DNA of 64,000 bases from Epiperipatus broadwayi (GCA_028023455.1 JAQFVV010012394.1:30160385-30224384); one strand, 5' to 3'. Shown: positions 38,300 to 50,820, numbered from the stretch's first letter. The notes: generated by a model from the sequence alone, not told the origin. Translations and numbers: made by a program.

Positions 38300-39892
38300 A
38301 TGTTAGCAGTAGAGATATGTAACAAAGCTATAGAAATGGAGATAGACAGAAGAGCTGGGGTGTCCATCATATCGCAAAGGGATTGGTCCGAGATAAATAA
38401 AAACGTTAAAAACCAGCCAAGAGTAGCTAAAACAGAACTCAAGGCAAATGATGCAAATGGGAATCCTATTCAAATAGTCGGAGTAGTAGAGGTTATGGTA
38501 GCCATAAACAATCGCCAGAAAAAACTAAACCTATATATTGTCAAGGGCAATATAGCACCCTTATTAGGTAGGGAATGGTTTACCCCGTTAGGCATTAAGA
38601 TCTGTATGGTAAACAAAATTAACATCGAAAGGGAAATAAAACTTAAATTCCCTAAACTGTTTACCGAAGAACAGGGACGAATCACTACGACAGCCGTGGA
38701 AATTGAGCTTCACGAAGGCGCAAAAGCAGTTCACTGCAAGCCTAGGAAAATACCTTTTGCTATGAAATCACGAGTTGAAGAAGCTTTAGAGGACATGATA
38801 AAGAAAGGTGTGTTGACTCCAGTCGAAGACTCAGAATGGGCTACTCCTATAGTGATCGTAGCAAAACAAAACGGACAAATCCGAATATGCGGGGACTACA
38901 GACTAACTGTAAACAAAAGTATTGCCAAAAGCCCATATCCTGTTCCAAATGTTAGAGAGATATTAGCTGGATTGGAAGGCGCAAATTTTTTCGCAAAGTT
39001 AGATTTAAATGCCGCTTTTCATCAGATTCCAGTGACAAAGGAAACGGCGGCGCTCCTTACCATAACAACACACAAGGGATTGTATAATTATAATCGCTTA
39101 CCTTTCGGCGTAAAAATCGCCCCGAATGCTTTTCAAGCTAAAATAGACACGCTGTTGGAGGGACTGAAAGGAACAACGCCATATTTTGACGACATTCTGG
39201 TAACAGCGGAATCCGAAGCGGAATTACAAATTAGATTAGACGAAGTTTGTGAACGGCTAGAGAATTTTGGTGCAAAGCTAAACATGCAAAAATGTATTTG
39301 GTGTGCTAAAGAAATAAAGTTTTTATGCCAAAGCATATCAAGCACTGGTGTTAGACCCGATCCGGATAAAATTAAAGCTATCATAAATGCACCAAACCCC
39401 AAAAACGTCAAAGAACTGCAGGCTTTCTTAGGATTGGTTAATTTTTTCGAAAATTTTCTGAAGGGAAAAGCACATGTAGCCACACCCTTGTATGAGTTAC
39501 TTCGCAAAAATCAACGATGGTGTTGGAAGAACCCGCAAGAGAGCGCTTTTCAGAAAACGAAAGCACTGCTAACGTCAAACCACTTGTTAGTACATTATAA
39601 CAGTAGCCTCGACATCACATTAACAACGGACGCATCTGAATACGGAATTGGGGCGGTACTCAGTCATCCGTCACAGAATAGCGAACGCCCAATAGCATAC
39701 ATGTCTAGAATGTTGTCAAAAGCTGAAAAAAATTACAGCCAATTGGACAAGGAGGCATTGGCCATTGTAACAGCAGTTCGGAAATTCCACCAATACATTT
39801 ACGGCCGATCAGTTAAAATAATAACAGACCACCGTCCATTGTTGGGGATATTCGCCAATAAAAAAGCTGCCCCTGACCATTTGAGCTCGTGA
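38300..39892 (+). CDS. Pol: protease-like, reverse transcriptase and RNase H (interrupted)
   Basis: 530 codons. Residue 16 is the Asp at the protease active-site position, but the next residues are Arg-Arg (DRRAG) where the family has D-T/S-G, so the protease is probably dead. The RT follows at about 155-345, with YFDD catalytic motif at 295-298 and the LPFG block before it. RNase H begins near residue 440, with Asp444 in TDASEYG, a KEALA Glu block and the TDHRPL Asp. It ends at TGA (39890-39892), and the next codons continue in frame with the linker, so this is a nonsense mutation, not the natural end. Confidence 0.92.
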   Translation: MLAVEICNKAIEMEIDRRAGVSIISQRDWSEINKNVKNQPRVAKTELKANDANGNPIQIVGVVEVMVAINNRQKKLNLYIVKGNIAPLLGREWFTPLGIKICMVNKINIEREIKLKFPKLFTEEQGRITTTAVEIELHEGAKAVHCKPRKIPFAMKSRVEEALEDMIKKGVLTPVEDSEWATPIVIVAKQNGQIRICGDYRLTVNKSIAKSPYPVPNVREILAGLEGANFFAKLDLNAAFHQIPVTKETAALLTITTHKGLYNYNRLPFGVKIAPNAFQAKIDTLLEGLKGTTPYFDDILVTAESEAELQIRLDEVCERLENFGAKLNMQKCIWCAKEIKFLCQSISSTGVRPDPDKIKAIINAPNPKNVKELQAFLGLVNFFENFLKGKAHVATPLYELLRKNQRWCWKNPQESAFQKTKALLTSNHLLVHYNSSLDITLTTDASEYGIGAVLSHPSQNSERPIAYMSRMLSKAEKNYSQLDKEALAIVTAVRKFHQYIYGRSVKIITDHRPLLGIFANKKAAPDHLSS

Positions 39893-40687
39893 ATGATTCG
39901 CTGGTATAACTTACTGTCTGCATACGATTACGAACTCGTACATCAGAAAGGTAGTCAAATTCAACATGCGGACGCGCTTTCACGCATACCAGATGTAACA
40001 GAGGAAACGAACACCGAAGTAGACGTAAATTACTTGGACCATTGGAAGCCGGACATTATAATTAGCAACACTATAGCCAGATGGACTCAAGAAACAGCTG
40101 GATACCAGGCACTGGTAAACTGGATTACGAAAGGATGGCCTAACAAACGACCACATTATTTACATAAGTCATTATGGAATATGCGTCAGCAGCTGTCGAC
40201 ATTAAAGGGATGCATAGTAATTGCAGATAAAGTATTGGTTCCACCCGTCGTTCATTCTAAGATATTAGAAATGTTGCATCAAGGGCATCCAGGGGTCGTT
40301 CACGCAAAAGCTCTAGCCTGCAGTTATGTGTATTGGCTGGGCATGGGTACAGACATAGAAATGTTCATTAAAAAATGTAAATCTTGCCAATCAACCGTAA
40401 ACATACCTCCAAAGAAATTTACACCGTGGCCCAAAACAGATAAACCTTGGAGCCGGGTCCACATAGACCATGCTGGACCAATAAATGGCAAAATGATTTT
40501 AGTGTTGATAGATGCTGGCTCAAAATGGGCAGAATACAAGATTGCCAAAAATACTAGTTCTGCAGAAACAATTCGTATTTTAAGCAAATATTTGCATACC
40601 AGGGATCACCAGAAGTCTTGGTTTCCGACAATGAGACTGCTTTTACTTCCGACGAATTCAAATCATTTGTGGAAGAGTGCGGAATAA
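39893..40687 (+). pseudogene. Integrase N-terminal and core part (interrupted)
   Basis: In frame with the preceding pol and separated from it only by the TGA. Zinc-binding H129, H132, C162 and C165 form the HHCC domain, and D192 in HIDHAGP is the first catalytic Asp. The frame goes wrong at about 40590-40605: integrase homology resumes in another frame at 40618, so the last ~30 residues here are out of frame. Confidence 0.88.
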
Positions 40688-40941
40688 ATCACATCCGTTC
40701 TCCTCCGTATCACCCGGAATCCAATGGAATCGCGGAAAAGGCGGTACAACATTTGAAACTAGTATTAAATAGATTAAATAAAACCAACCTATCCGAGGCG
40801 CTAAACATTGCAATGCTGCACCAACACATTATGCCCATCACATCTACTGGGAAATCACCAGCTGAAATATTGATGGGCAGAAAACTGCGTAACAAGCTGA
40901 CCATTCTGCTGCCTTTCATGGAAAATCGCCACCAATTATGA
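40606..40941 (+). pseudogene. Integrase core, second half (frame-shifted)
   Basis: Carries the second catalytic Asp in VSDNETAF, and the catalytic Glu in HPESNGIAEKAV, of the DDE triad. It is one frame away from the upstream part. It runs into a stop (MENRHQL then TGA) as another frame carries on with the C-terminal domain (GDNVWMCDTLRKTW). Confidence 0.85.
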
Positions 40942-41431
40942 AAAATACTTATGCTGCTGGAGATAATGTATGGATGTGCGATACACTACGCAAGACGTGG
41001 ACAGAAGGTGTAATAACCAGGATTATTTCAGACCAAATCATTGAAATAAAAACCAACTCGGGAGCAAGATACAAATCATGGAATCGCGGAAAAGGCGGTA
41101 CAACATTTGAAACTAGTATTAAATAGATTAAATAAAACCAACCTATCCGAGGCGCTAAACATTGCAATGCTGCACCGACACATTATGCCCACCACATCTA
41201 CTGGGAAATCACCAGCTGAAATATTGATGGGCAGAAAACTGCGTAACAAGCTGACCATTCTGCTGCCTTTCATGGAAAATCGCCACCAATTATGAAAAAT
41301 ACTTATGCTGCCGGAGATAATGTATGGATGTGCGATACACTACGCAAGACGTGGACAGAAGGTGTAATAACCAGGATTATTTCAGACCAAATCATTGAAA
41401 TAAAAACCAACTCGGGAGCAAGATACAAATC
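40724..41431 (+). repeat. 354-bp tandem duplication inside integrase
   Basis: Copies at 40724-41077 and 41078-41431 are in direct contact and differ at about three bases. They duplicate the end of the catalytic core and the start of the C-terminal domain. 354 is a multiple of 3. The junction shows ATGGAATCGCGG joined to ...ACAAATC, suggesting slippage or template jumping. Confidence 0.95.
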
Positions 41432-41688
41432 ATGTCCGGAAAAACTGGACAGAAGTGAATTTTGACTACAATATAGAAACTCGAGATGAAGATCCACTCG
41501 AAAATCAAAATGTCATTAATAAACACGGTGCAGAAGACCTCATAGAGTTAGGTGATGAAACAGCGGGAGTTCCAGATGAAACCATGATACAGCATCCCGG
41601 ATTAAATGCGACTGGCGATCATGAAGAAAACAGACTCCGTCGTAAATGTCGCCCACCTGCCTATTTACAAGACTATATATGTCACTAG
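41432..41688 (+). pseudogene. Integrase C-terminal tail
   Basis: After SCPEKLDRSEF and a stop, a shifted frame reads an acidic tail ending ENRLRRKCRPPAYLQDYICH. The RRS/K-x-RxPPAYLxDY ending is common in this type of Gypsy integrase. Confidence 0.75.
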
Positions 41689-42060
41689 TTAATAAATGGT
41701 AACAAACCAGCAGTAGAATGGCATGCTTAAAATTAACTTCTAGTGTAAGAATTTGTTTGTTTTATTTGTTTTAAATTTTAAAAATGAACTACACATGCAA
41801 AATTTGACTATATATATATATATAAATTTTATTATTACGGAACCGTTTTGTCTGATGCAATTCGGAATATTTAAATAACGGGATTTTGGCCGCATGGGAA
41901 TTGTGTTAATTATTAAAGAACATTGTAAAATAAGCAATAATAGTAATTTACTAAGTGATACTGAAAGCCAAAAAACTAATTCGATAATTACTATTGAATG
42001 AAGAAATAGACTATTAAAAGAATATGTGTGACTCCAGAGAAGCAGGCCTTTCTCAGGAGT
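41689..42060 (+). other. 3' untranslated part of the Gypsy element
   Basis: Non-coding, AT-rich, with a short (TA) run at about 41811-41824. Confidence 0.6.
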
Positions 42061-42072
42061 AGTGGGGGATAG
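42061..42072 (+). promoter_or_regulatory. Polypurine tract
   Basis: AGTGGGGGATAG directly before the 3' LTR. Confidence 0.8.
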
Positions 42073-42647
42073 TGCTGTGTGCTGCGCTAATCAAATCACG
42101 TGCACACAAGTTGTATAGACTTACTCAGATCGAGCATGATTTTTAAACCGGATTGAGCATGTAGCACTGCAAACCAATAGGAATAGTTATGGATATAAAT
42201 GACCAATGGGGGAGAATGTCCACAGAATCCTATGCTCACAGTCTGCAAGGGGAACTAACTATAAAAGATATCTGGTGCTGAAGATCGGACACTCTAAATC
42301 AGAAGAAGGACCTGGACTGGCTTTTCTTACCCAGTGAATCCCCGCTGAAGGTACAAAGGAGGGATCTAGGCAACTTTAAAGGCCAACTTGGTCTATATTA
42401 TTATTTATTAGTAAGCCTAATGGCACAGATAAAAGTACGGTAAAATTACTTATGTAAAACTTTGTATACTTTTTGATTACCATAATTCGTTGTAACTAAT
42501 TATACTCTGTAACCTTTTCTAAATTGTTATTAAATAGTTTAACCTGACTGTCACTCTGAGAGTTCTTTTCTTTAAAACTATATATGCTAGTACATGTTCG
42601 CAAAAACAGAATAAGTTGCTGTATGTAATTAGAGTCCGAACATAGCA
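42073..42647 (+). repeat. 3' LTR, 575 bp
   Basis: Same length as the 5' LTR with about five substitutions. It is followed by the TSD TTATC. Confidence 0.95.
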
Positions 42648-42680
42648 TTATCCTACCATGGAGTAGACTTTCAACCGTAG

Positions 42681-42857
42681 TACACCACCTGTTTGGCTAT
42701 CAAGTCCGAAGATGCCTTAGAAGAAATAGCAGACCCTGATGACAAGAAAGACTCAAAGTATATCGGTGAATGGAAGCCTTATCTGCCCTATGAAGTAGCC
42801 GTGTGGCCCAGGAAGTTCGAATTGAATACAAGAACAAGTTCAGAGGAGCGTGTATAG
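42681..42857 (+). CDS. Unidentified short coding-like segment
   Basis: A stop-bounded frame of 58 codons reads ...AIKSEDALEEIADPDDKKD, then EWKPYLPYEVAVWPRKFEL, ending EERV-stop. Its composition is much less AT-rich than the surroundings and its amino acid mix looks genuinely coding. It has no start Met, and CAACCGTAG just upstream could serve as a weak splice acceptor, making it a last exon. It lies 33 bp beyond the Gypsy insertion site. I do not recognise the protein. It may be a captured gene fragment or part of an older element. Confidence 0.35.
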   Translation, partial: YTTCLAIKSEDALEEIADPDDKKDSKYIGEWKPYLPYEVAVWPRKFELNTRTSSEERV

Positions 42858-44629
42858 TTGGTTATATATATATTTTTTATATTCTATTATATTTTTTTTC
42901 TCTCTCATTTATGTTCTTTGTAAATTTTTTTTATGATATATATATTATTACTGCATACCTTGTTATATGGATTTATTACTCTAAAGTGGGAAGGAATATA
43001 GGGCACACCCATTGTGTAATCTTTTAGATATTTTTTTTTTCTTTTATATATCTTGGGGTCATATGTATATGCATCGGTGGTGGGTAAATATAATTTAAAT
43101 ATTTTTTTATATATATTGGACTTATATATATGCATTAGTGGAGGATAAATATAATAATCTGGGGATAATAAATATTCACTTTTGTAATTAAAATCGTTTA
43201 TAAGTTTTTGACTTAGCTTTAAAATAATTATTAAGTTATTAGTACAGATATATAGTTTTTTTTTTTTAATCAAAATGCAAATCCACGTAGTTAACCTGAG
43301 ATTTATAGAATATAAAGTGAGCTAGATAGGGATAACTTACCGGGGAGTTGGATTGTTTCTTTTATTTTAGTCCGAACGTCTCGAAATATTCATATTCGTT
43401 AATGACTAGTCACATTTTACACACTCTTTCGGGAAAGAAAAGGAATAAGTATAATCTTGAACGGGAGTGGCGCTAGAAACTGAAGGAAATATTCAGTACT
43501 CTTAAAGGTGTGTAAGGACACTTTAATTAGTCAACGTATAATTAATCGGCTAATGAAACAATTTAACAAGGAAGGTCTGGATGGGCCTAATTTTAGGTTC
43601 AATCTACTTCCTCTAATAATTTCTTTGAGGTATTTACTCATATTTAATCAAAAATATTTTAGAGAATTATTATCGATGTCCCATTCTGTAGCATACGTCA
43701 CTTCATGCTCGGTGCGTATGAGAGTCTAACCATGCAAGACCACTACAGGGTCGTCGAACCGGCACAATATTTTATTATAAATTCTTTATGTTTTGAGAAT
43801 GCATATGTCTTTTTGGTATACAAAAAAAATATATCATTATCCCAAAAAAGATGAAAGTAAATAGTAAAGAAAATAAAAATATATTTATTAATGATAATTT
43901 TAGTTTGTTTAAATAAAACTGTTTGTTTTGTTTCTTCATTCATATTTTTAACAAAAGTAAAGATAAGTTTTCAAGTATAAATATCTAAAAATAGATGTTA
44001 AAGGAAGTTTGTAAATTTAATAAACATTTATAATATAATATTTCATGAAATGTAAATTAATAAGTTTATTTTGATAAAATAATAAACAAATTAAAATATA
44101 TTTTATGTATTTATTTATAAATATTTATTATAATATAACGTATTTTTTTTTCTTAGTGTATTGTATACACCTCGTAATAGATATATCTATAAAATATAAA
44201 TAATAAATATAATAGATAAAGAGTAATTAATTCATGAGTAAACTATTCAACAAGGAATATTTTATTTAATTCTTAATTTTATTATTATTATTATTATGAT
44301 GATGATGATGATGATATTTCACAGGATTTTATTAAACAAAAGTTACATAGAATCACAAAAAAGGATTGCATTTTGTTACATAGGCGATCATGTGAATAAT
44401 TTACAACAAATTCTAAATTTTAAGTTCAATTGTATTTTACAGTTTATATATTTTTTATTTGATGGTAATTTTGTCATAGGTTTGATGGTTGTTTTATGAG
44501 TGACCATGTTGCCACTACAATGTTTGGAGGGCTAATTTTGTGATCACATTCTTTTATTTGTTGAATGTTTTTGTAAATGTTGCCGGATGTCTTCTTGTAT
44601 TATTACCGAATGTAAATAAACATCTTATG
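42858..44629. other. No gene seen; part less AT-rich
   Basis: 43260-43760 is less AT-rich and may belong to the same older unit that the Gypsy element interrupted. A 74-codon frame at 43508-43729 has no recognised motif. A (GAT)n run is at about 44296-44315. Confidence 0.45.
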
Positions 44630-47600
44630 CACCAGTATGCATATAATAAAAAAAATTATTGCTTGCATTGTTGGGATAGAGTTTTTTTTTGAAAGATTGT
44701 AAGACATTTATTATTAATATATTTTTTCTTTGGTAGGTTTCCCTTAGTAGTTTATATATATTAGATAGACTTGTGCATGGTGTAAAATATATGCTGTTGT
44801 GTTTCCTCTGCTGTGTGGCATAGATTACAAAAAGGCTCAATATTTTTATATAGACATCTGTATCAAGTGAAATTTGTTGGTAGTACATGAATGTTTATTC
44901 TTAATATAAAATCAAAATATTTTGGCTCTAATGACCATTTTTTGATTTTTTTTAGTAATTGATAATTATTAGTTCCAAACATTGTTGTTTGTATGTTTTG
45001 AGGATTTTCTGGGTATAATATGTTGTAAATTTGCCAGTATGAATATTTCTATGTTGATTCTATATTAATTTGAGTAGATATTGTTGTGACATTTCATATT
45101 AGTACAGGTAAATACTGTGAATTTGGAATATCCACTGATGTGATTGTGAGCAAACATTTTAGTTTAGGGAATTGTCTTATTGTTGATGCTAGTATGTTGA
45201 TTGATTTCTGTATATGGAATGTGTAGACAGTGTGAAGTCCTAATCCATTGTTTTTTGTAGATTTGCTAAGTGGGTCTTCATAGTAGTTTTGTGCATAGTG
45301 ATGATACTTTTGATATAAAATGTTTAGAGAATTTTATTATTGGAGAAAAATATGTTATTTTTGTTGTAATTAACATGTTGAATAATAATAATGTGAAAGC
45401 TAAACACCTTCAAACAGATACACTTTAAAAATGCATATGTGACAGCCAATCAGATGGAATAATGGCATCACATGGGACTCTAAATTCTAAAACACAAGCC
45501 AGAACTATTAGAAAAAGATGAGACCCATCTTAATCTATGCCTCGATTATATTTAAATAAGCCAGACTAAAGCATTTTGAACTAAGAGTGTGAAGCTTAAA
45601 TACCTTCACATTTAATCCACTAAATATTATTCCATCTGATTGGCTGTCATATATGCATTTTTAAAGCGTATCTGTTTGAAGGTGTTTAGCTTTCACGTTA
45701 TTATATATTATCTGTTTACGCTTAAATTTAATATATTTACATGTTGAATAATTGAACTTTTGAGTATATGGATAGGTATGCTTTTGATAGAGAGTGTGAT
45801 GTTTTGTCTATGGATTCAAGTAAATTGTTTTGTATATTTTGTCTCATACCATTTGTTCCCATGTAGAATGAGAATCCTAGAAAAGGGGTAGGTTTGCCTT
45901 GAAAATATTTTATATATATTTTTGTTGTATATATAAACCAAGCTACTGTTTTATTAGGATTGAAATTTAATTTGAATTCAGATGTGTGGTGATCTAATAT
46001 TTTCTGTAGTATTGGAAATTCTTTACATGATTTTTAAAAAAAATATGATATTGTCTATGTATTGCTAAACATAGGATATTTTGTTGTGTGTATGGAATTT
46101 GTATTCCAGGTATGCTTTGTTGTATTTTTCTTATTAGTGGATCTATATAGAATGTGAAGAGGAGTGAACTTAGTGGTGATCCTTGTGAAATAGATTGTGT
46201 TGGAGTGAATGATGTTGATTTTCTTCCATTGAATGTGATATGAATTTATCTATTAAGGAGAAGATTGACAATTACATAGAGTAGTGTAGGTGGTATTGTA
46301 GTGTTGGCTAATTTATTAAGAAGTATTTTGATTGATACTGAATCAAAAGCTGCTTGGATGTCAAATTGTACTACTATTGGTGTGTATTTTTTTGTTTTGT
46401 ATTGTATTCATAATTGTTTTGAAGAGCAAAGCTGCGTGTCATGTAGATGATTCTTTTTTTTTGCAAATTGTAAAGGTGATTTAAGTGGAAGTAAGTGTTG
46501 TTCAATTTGATCTTTGATGACTTTTTCTAAAATTTTCATGGCTAATGTTCCCATAGAAATAGATCTTAGATTTTTAAGTGTAGATATATTATTTTTTTTT
46601 AATTAAATGGCACTATGGCTATGGTATTTAGTTCTTTAAGGTTGTAGATTTTTTGAGAAAGATGATTTGCTAGATTGCAAATACATTTTGATGTCAATTG
46701 GCTCAAATGTGCAAAGACAAATTTTGGTATTCCAGTTGTTACAGGATCATATGTGTTTTTAATTGAATTAAGATTATTTGCAAATTGTTGTGTGTTAAAT
46801 GGAGAATTTGTTTCTGGTTGTCCAAAATAGTTATCTGAAGGTGTGAATCTTTTATGTTCTTGTAGTTTTTTTCTTGAAATAATTGAAGATAGGTTTTATC
46901 ATATTCTGTCCTGCATATGTTATTTCTTCTATTTTTAATGCCATTGGTACTCTCAATGTTGGTAGATTACTTAAAGATCATCTAATATATGCTCTGGACT
47001 ATGTGTGTGTATGTGAGAGACATATTTTTGCTTTTTTAATTATGTATTCTTTTACTTTGTTACATGTGTTATTGTATATTTGTGTGAGCTTGTATATATT
47101 TTCCTGTGATTATGTGAAGGATGTGACATTGTGATTCTATTATGTATTTCATTCACTGTTTTTAGAAGCCTTAAGGGTATTGATGAGCTGTACATTAGAT
47201 GATTGATGTTGAATGACAGTATGCTGATAAATGCCAAGTATTTTTGTATTGGATCAAGTATGATAGTATCAAGTTTTTGTAGCATTATATATGTTTCTGA
47301 AAATAGGAATTCTGGTGTTGATGTTGGAATGAGCATACAGATTGTTTTTTCTAGCTGAGTGGTGGTTGTTTGAAAGTTTGTTAAATTTATTATAAGTGTC
47401 TGTGCTGAGTGATGAGAAAATGGAGATGAATTCAACTTAATATCTATTAGATGATGAAGCATTGGTGAGTAGAAGCATAAGCCAATTAGTATTGCAAATC
47501 TTTTGTTGTGAAATGATACTGAATGTAAAGGTAGGAATCCTTCTCCACTCATAAAAGGTATTGTTAGCTGGTGAAGCCATTTGGTTGTAAATTGATTGTA

Positions 47601-48560
47601 ACTCATATTAAAATCACCAATTATTATAGTAGGATAAGAAGTTGATGTTAGCATAGAGTTTATTGTGAGAATGGTATGTGATATTATTGTATGTCCTGGT
47701 AGAATGTAGACAAAGATGATGTTAATGGATGTGATACAGTTGTAAACATTGTAATTAATAGTGAGAATTGATATATAATATTTTAAAACTAGAAAATGTG
47801 GTGGTGGTTGTTATAATTATTTCTGTACCTGCTAATGGTGTTGAAGCATCACATGAAAAAGTGCAAAAACTATTTTTATTTAAATAGTTGGATGGATGTA
47901 TATGTGATCCACTATATATTTTAGTTTTTAGAAGATCAAGTATATGTGGTTTTACAATACTTATCATTTATTAAAATGTTGTCATTTTTATATTGAATTG
48001 ATTCCTCTGATGTTGAAAGCTATTATTTTAATTTTCATGGAGTTGTATTATTGTATGTTAGATGGTTATAATTTGTCTTGGTTATCTGTGAATTGTGATT
48101 TGTATTTTTAATTTTCTTATGTTATAATTCTTGTGGCATGGTTTATATAGTTCATGATCTTGTGTTGTATGATGTTATAATTTTAGGTTGATTTTTTTCT
48201 TGCTTGATATTTTGTTGTAAGTTATTGAATTCTATTTGTATGTTTTCAGTTGCAAGATCAGCTATGCTTGATTTATGATCCTTGTTTTCTGTTTTAATTT
48301 TTTAAATATCAGGCTTTGTTTTGAGTCATACTATTTTCCTGTTGGTTTCTTGTGTTGATGTTTCAATGATTGTCTGTGGTGGCATTATAGTTTGCATAAT
48401 TTCTGTTGATGTTTTATTAATTATAATATGAGTCATTTCTGGATACATGTTTTCATAATATCCTTCTATATTCATTGAGTTATTTGTATTTTCAGATTGT
48501 CTTGTTGTGCGGGCATATTTGTGCTACTATTATCTTCATTTCTAAAATTGTTTTCTTTTG
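44630..48560 (-). pseudogene. LINE-type non-LTR retrotransposon, decayed
   Basis: Minus-strand translation in shifting frames gives, in order: a charged ORF1-like segment (about 48560-48030); an AP endonuclease start (IKIIAFNIRGINS, near 48020) and its IIIGDFN motif near 47620; a long RT stretch with VVQFDIQAAFDSV near 46370 and ISQGSPLSSLLFTFYIDPL near 46190-46140; and a C-terminal Cys/His block (CNLCHTAEETQQH) near 44830. The YADD box is damaged, and stops and frameshifts are frequent. The exact clade was not determined. A foldback element is nested at 45387-45738. Confidence 0.8.
45387..45738. mobile_element. Foldback element with 14-bp TSD nested in the LINE
   Basis: Arms of about 70 bp (GTGAAAGCTAAACACCTTCA at 45393 and its inverse ending TTTCAC at 45696) include a conserved CAGCCAATCAGATGGAATAAT. 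An exact duplication ACATGTTGAATAAT lies at 45373-45386 and 45739-45752. About 36 bp of non-repeated sequence follows the right arm before the TSD, so the element has a tail. It post-dates the LINE. Confidence 0.85.
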
Positions 48561-48590
48561 AATTATTTGCCTTATGATTATTGTTGTTGT

Positions 48591-48592
48591 TG

Positions 48593-48624
<32 letters not shown>

Positions 48625-48668
48625 GTTGTTGTTGTTGTTGCTATTATTGTTACTATTATTATTATTTA
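48591..48668. repeat. TTG/TTA triplet microsatellite
   Basis: Runs of TTG and ATT triplets at the 5' side of the LINE remnant. Confidence 0.85.
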
Positions 48669-48912
48669 TAGTAATAAATTTTCATGTTGTTAATTAAACT
48701 AGTTTTCTGTAATCATTAGAAATTAAATTATTACATTCATTTATTTATTTACATCTTTATATCCATTATAATTCTTTAAGAAAGTTCTAAAAAGTTAAAT
48801 AATATTATAAATTAATAAGATACTTATAAAATAAATAATTTTAATAATATAGAAAAAGTTTCAATATTTATAATTTATTTAAAAATATTATTTAAGAATT
48901 AAATCCCATTAT

Positions 48913-49755
<843 letters not shown>

Positions 49756-50820
49756 ATAATGAGTTAATAATTTATTAATAAGTTTAATTTAAATACTGTA
49801 ATAAAATAAGCTTTAAAAAAATTATAGAATGGAAGCAAAGATTCTAATCTTTAAATACATATAATAAAAACCTTTTAATTTTAAAAATAACGAAGAGAGT
49901 TTTTAACAAAAATAAAATTACAAACAGATCCTTAAAGGCAAAATGACCATTAAAAAGATTATTATGAAATAGATAAGAGTCAAAAAATAGAAACAAAAGA
50001 CTTGCTTTTCCCACCCAAGATATATACACAGACCACAGAGGAAAATCTACTGAATATATCCGATGGATCCCCGCATTCCTATATAAGACGCTTGAGGACT
50101 ATAAAAGGAAAAATTCAAAAGAAATAATTAATTAGAAGATTAGAATTCTGAATTTGTTTGTCATTGCTGAAAAGTAAAAAAAAGTTATTGTCTCTGTTAC
50201 CAAAAATGTAATCTATTTAATTACGCTTCCTTCGATTCAGCCGGCCGAAGGAAGCTTTCATCTCCATGGATCCCAGGATCGAACCACTAGTAACGTCTTC
50301 AGAAATCATCGGAAATCTTCATAAAGCGTCATTGTCTATAAGAATGGCCCTTGTGTAAATTCAAATCTTTGTCACGAAGGAATGAGCAAGGAGAAAGGAA
50401 AGTATATTATAAATGATAAGGAAATATAAACTCTCTTCAATTTAAAATTTCCGAACTTTATTTTTCTTTAAATATGAACTATAGACTTTCTTTCCTGATC
50501 AAACCAGAACTTTATTTTTTATAAACTTTGCAATTTTAAAGTCTTATCTAAAGTTTAAAATGTAATCTTTTTAAAATATGTATGATATTTTTTTATTTTA
50601 TTTATGCGTAGTATAAGGTCTGTTTGTAATAGGGCAGGAGTTTGGGATTGCAAACAAATTTAAAGATAAAATCAAACATGTATCATTATTTGTGCATTAT
50701 TAAATTTTAAAAAATAGGTCAAATATATTATTTGTGGCAAAAATAAGTTGAATATAATATGTGATTTTAAAATAAGTTAAAATCCCTAAACGAAAGATTT
50801 TTTTAAACAATTAAATTATT
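49756..50820. other. No gene seen; small GC-richer patch at 50.2 kb
   Basis: Contains the hairpin at 50225-50255 in a patch with CCGATGGATCCCCGC- and GATCCCAGGATCGAACC-like sequence. A repeat or regulatory island is possible. Confidence 0.45.
50225..50255. repeat. Perfect 10-bp hairpin
   Basis: GCTTCCTTCG, an 11-base loop, then CGAAGGAAGC. No U-run follows, so it is not a simple terminator. Confidence 0.7.

Larger units (their letters stand above)
36829..42647 (+). mobile_element. Ty3/Gypsy LTR retrotransposon, nearly complete but inactive
   Basis: A 5.8-kb element with 575-bp LTRs, both TG...CA, and a 5-bp TSD TTATC at 36824-36828 and 42648-42652. It has a primer-binding site, gag with two zinc knuckles, protease-like, RT, RNase H and integrase regions in Ty3/Gypsy order, and a polypurine tract. 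I counted five differences between the LTRs, so it inserted recently. The copy has in-frame stops, at least one frameshift, a changed protease motif and a tandem duplication. Confidence 0.95.

Noticed and set aside
43508-43729. Possible transposase helix-turn-helix frame
   Set aside because: The start loosely resembles a helix-turn-helix region but no catalytic region or terminal inverted repeats follow.
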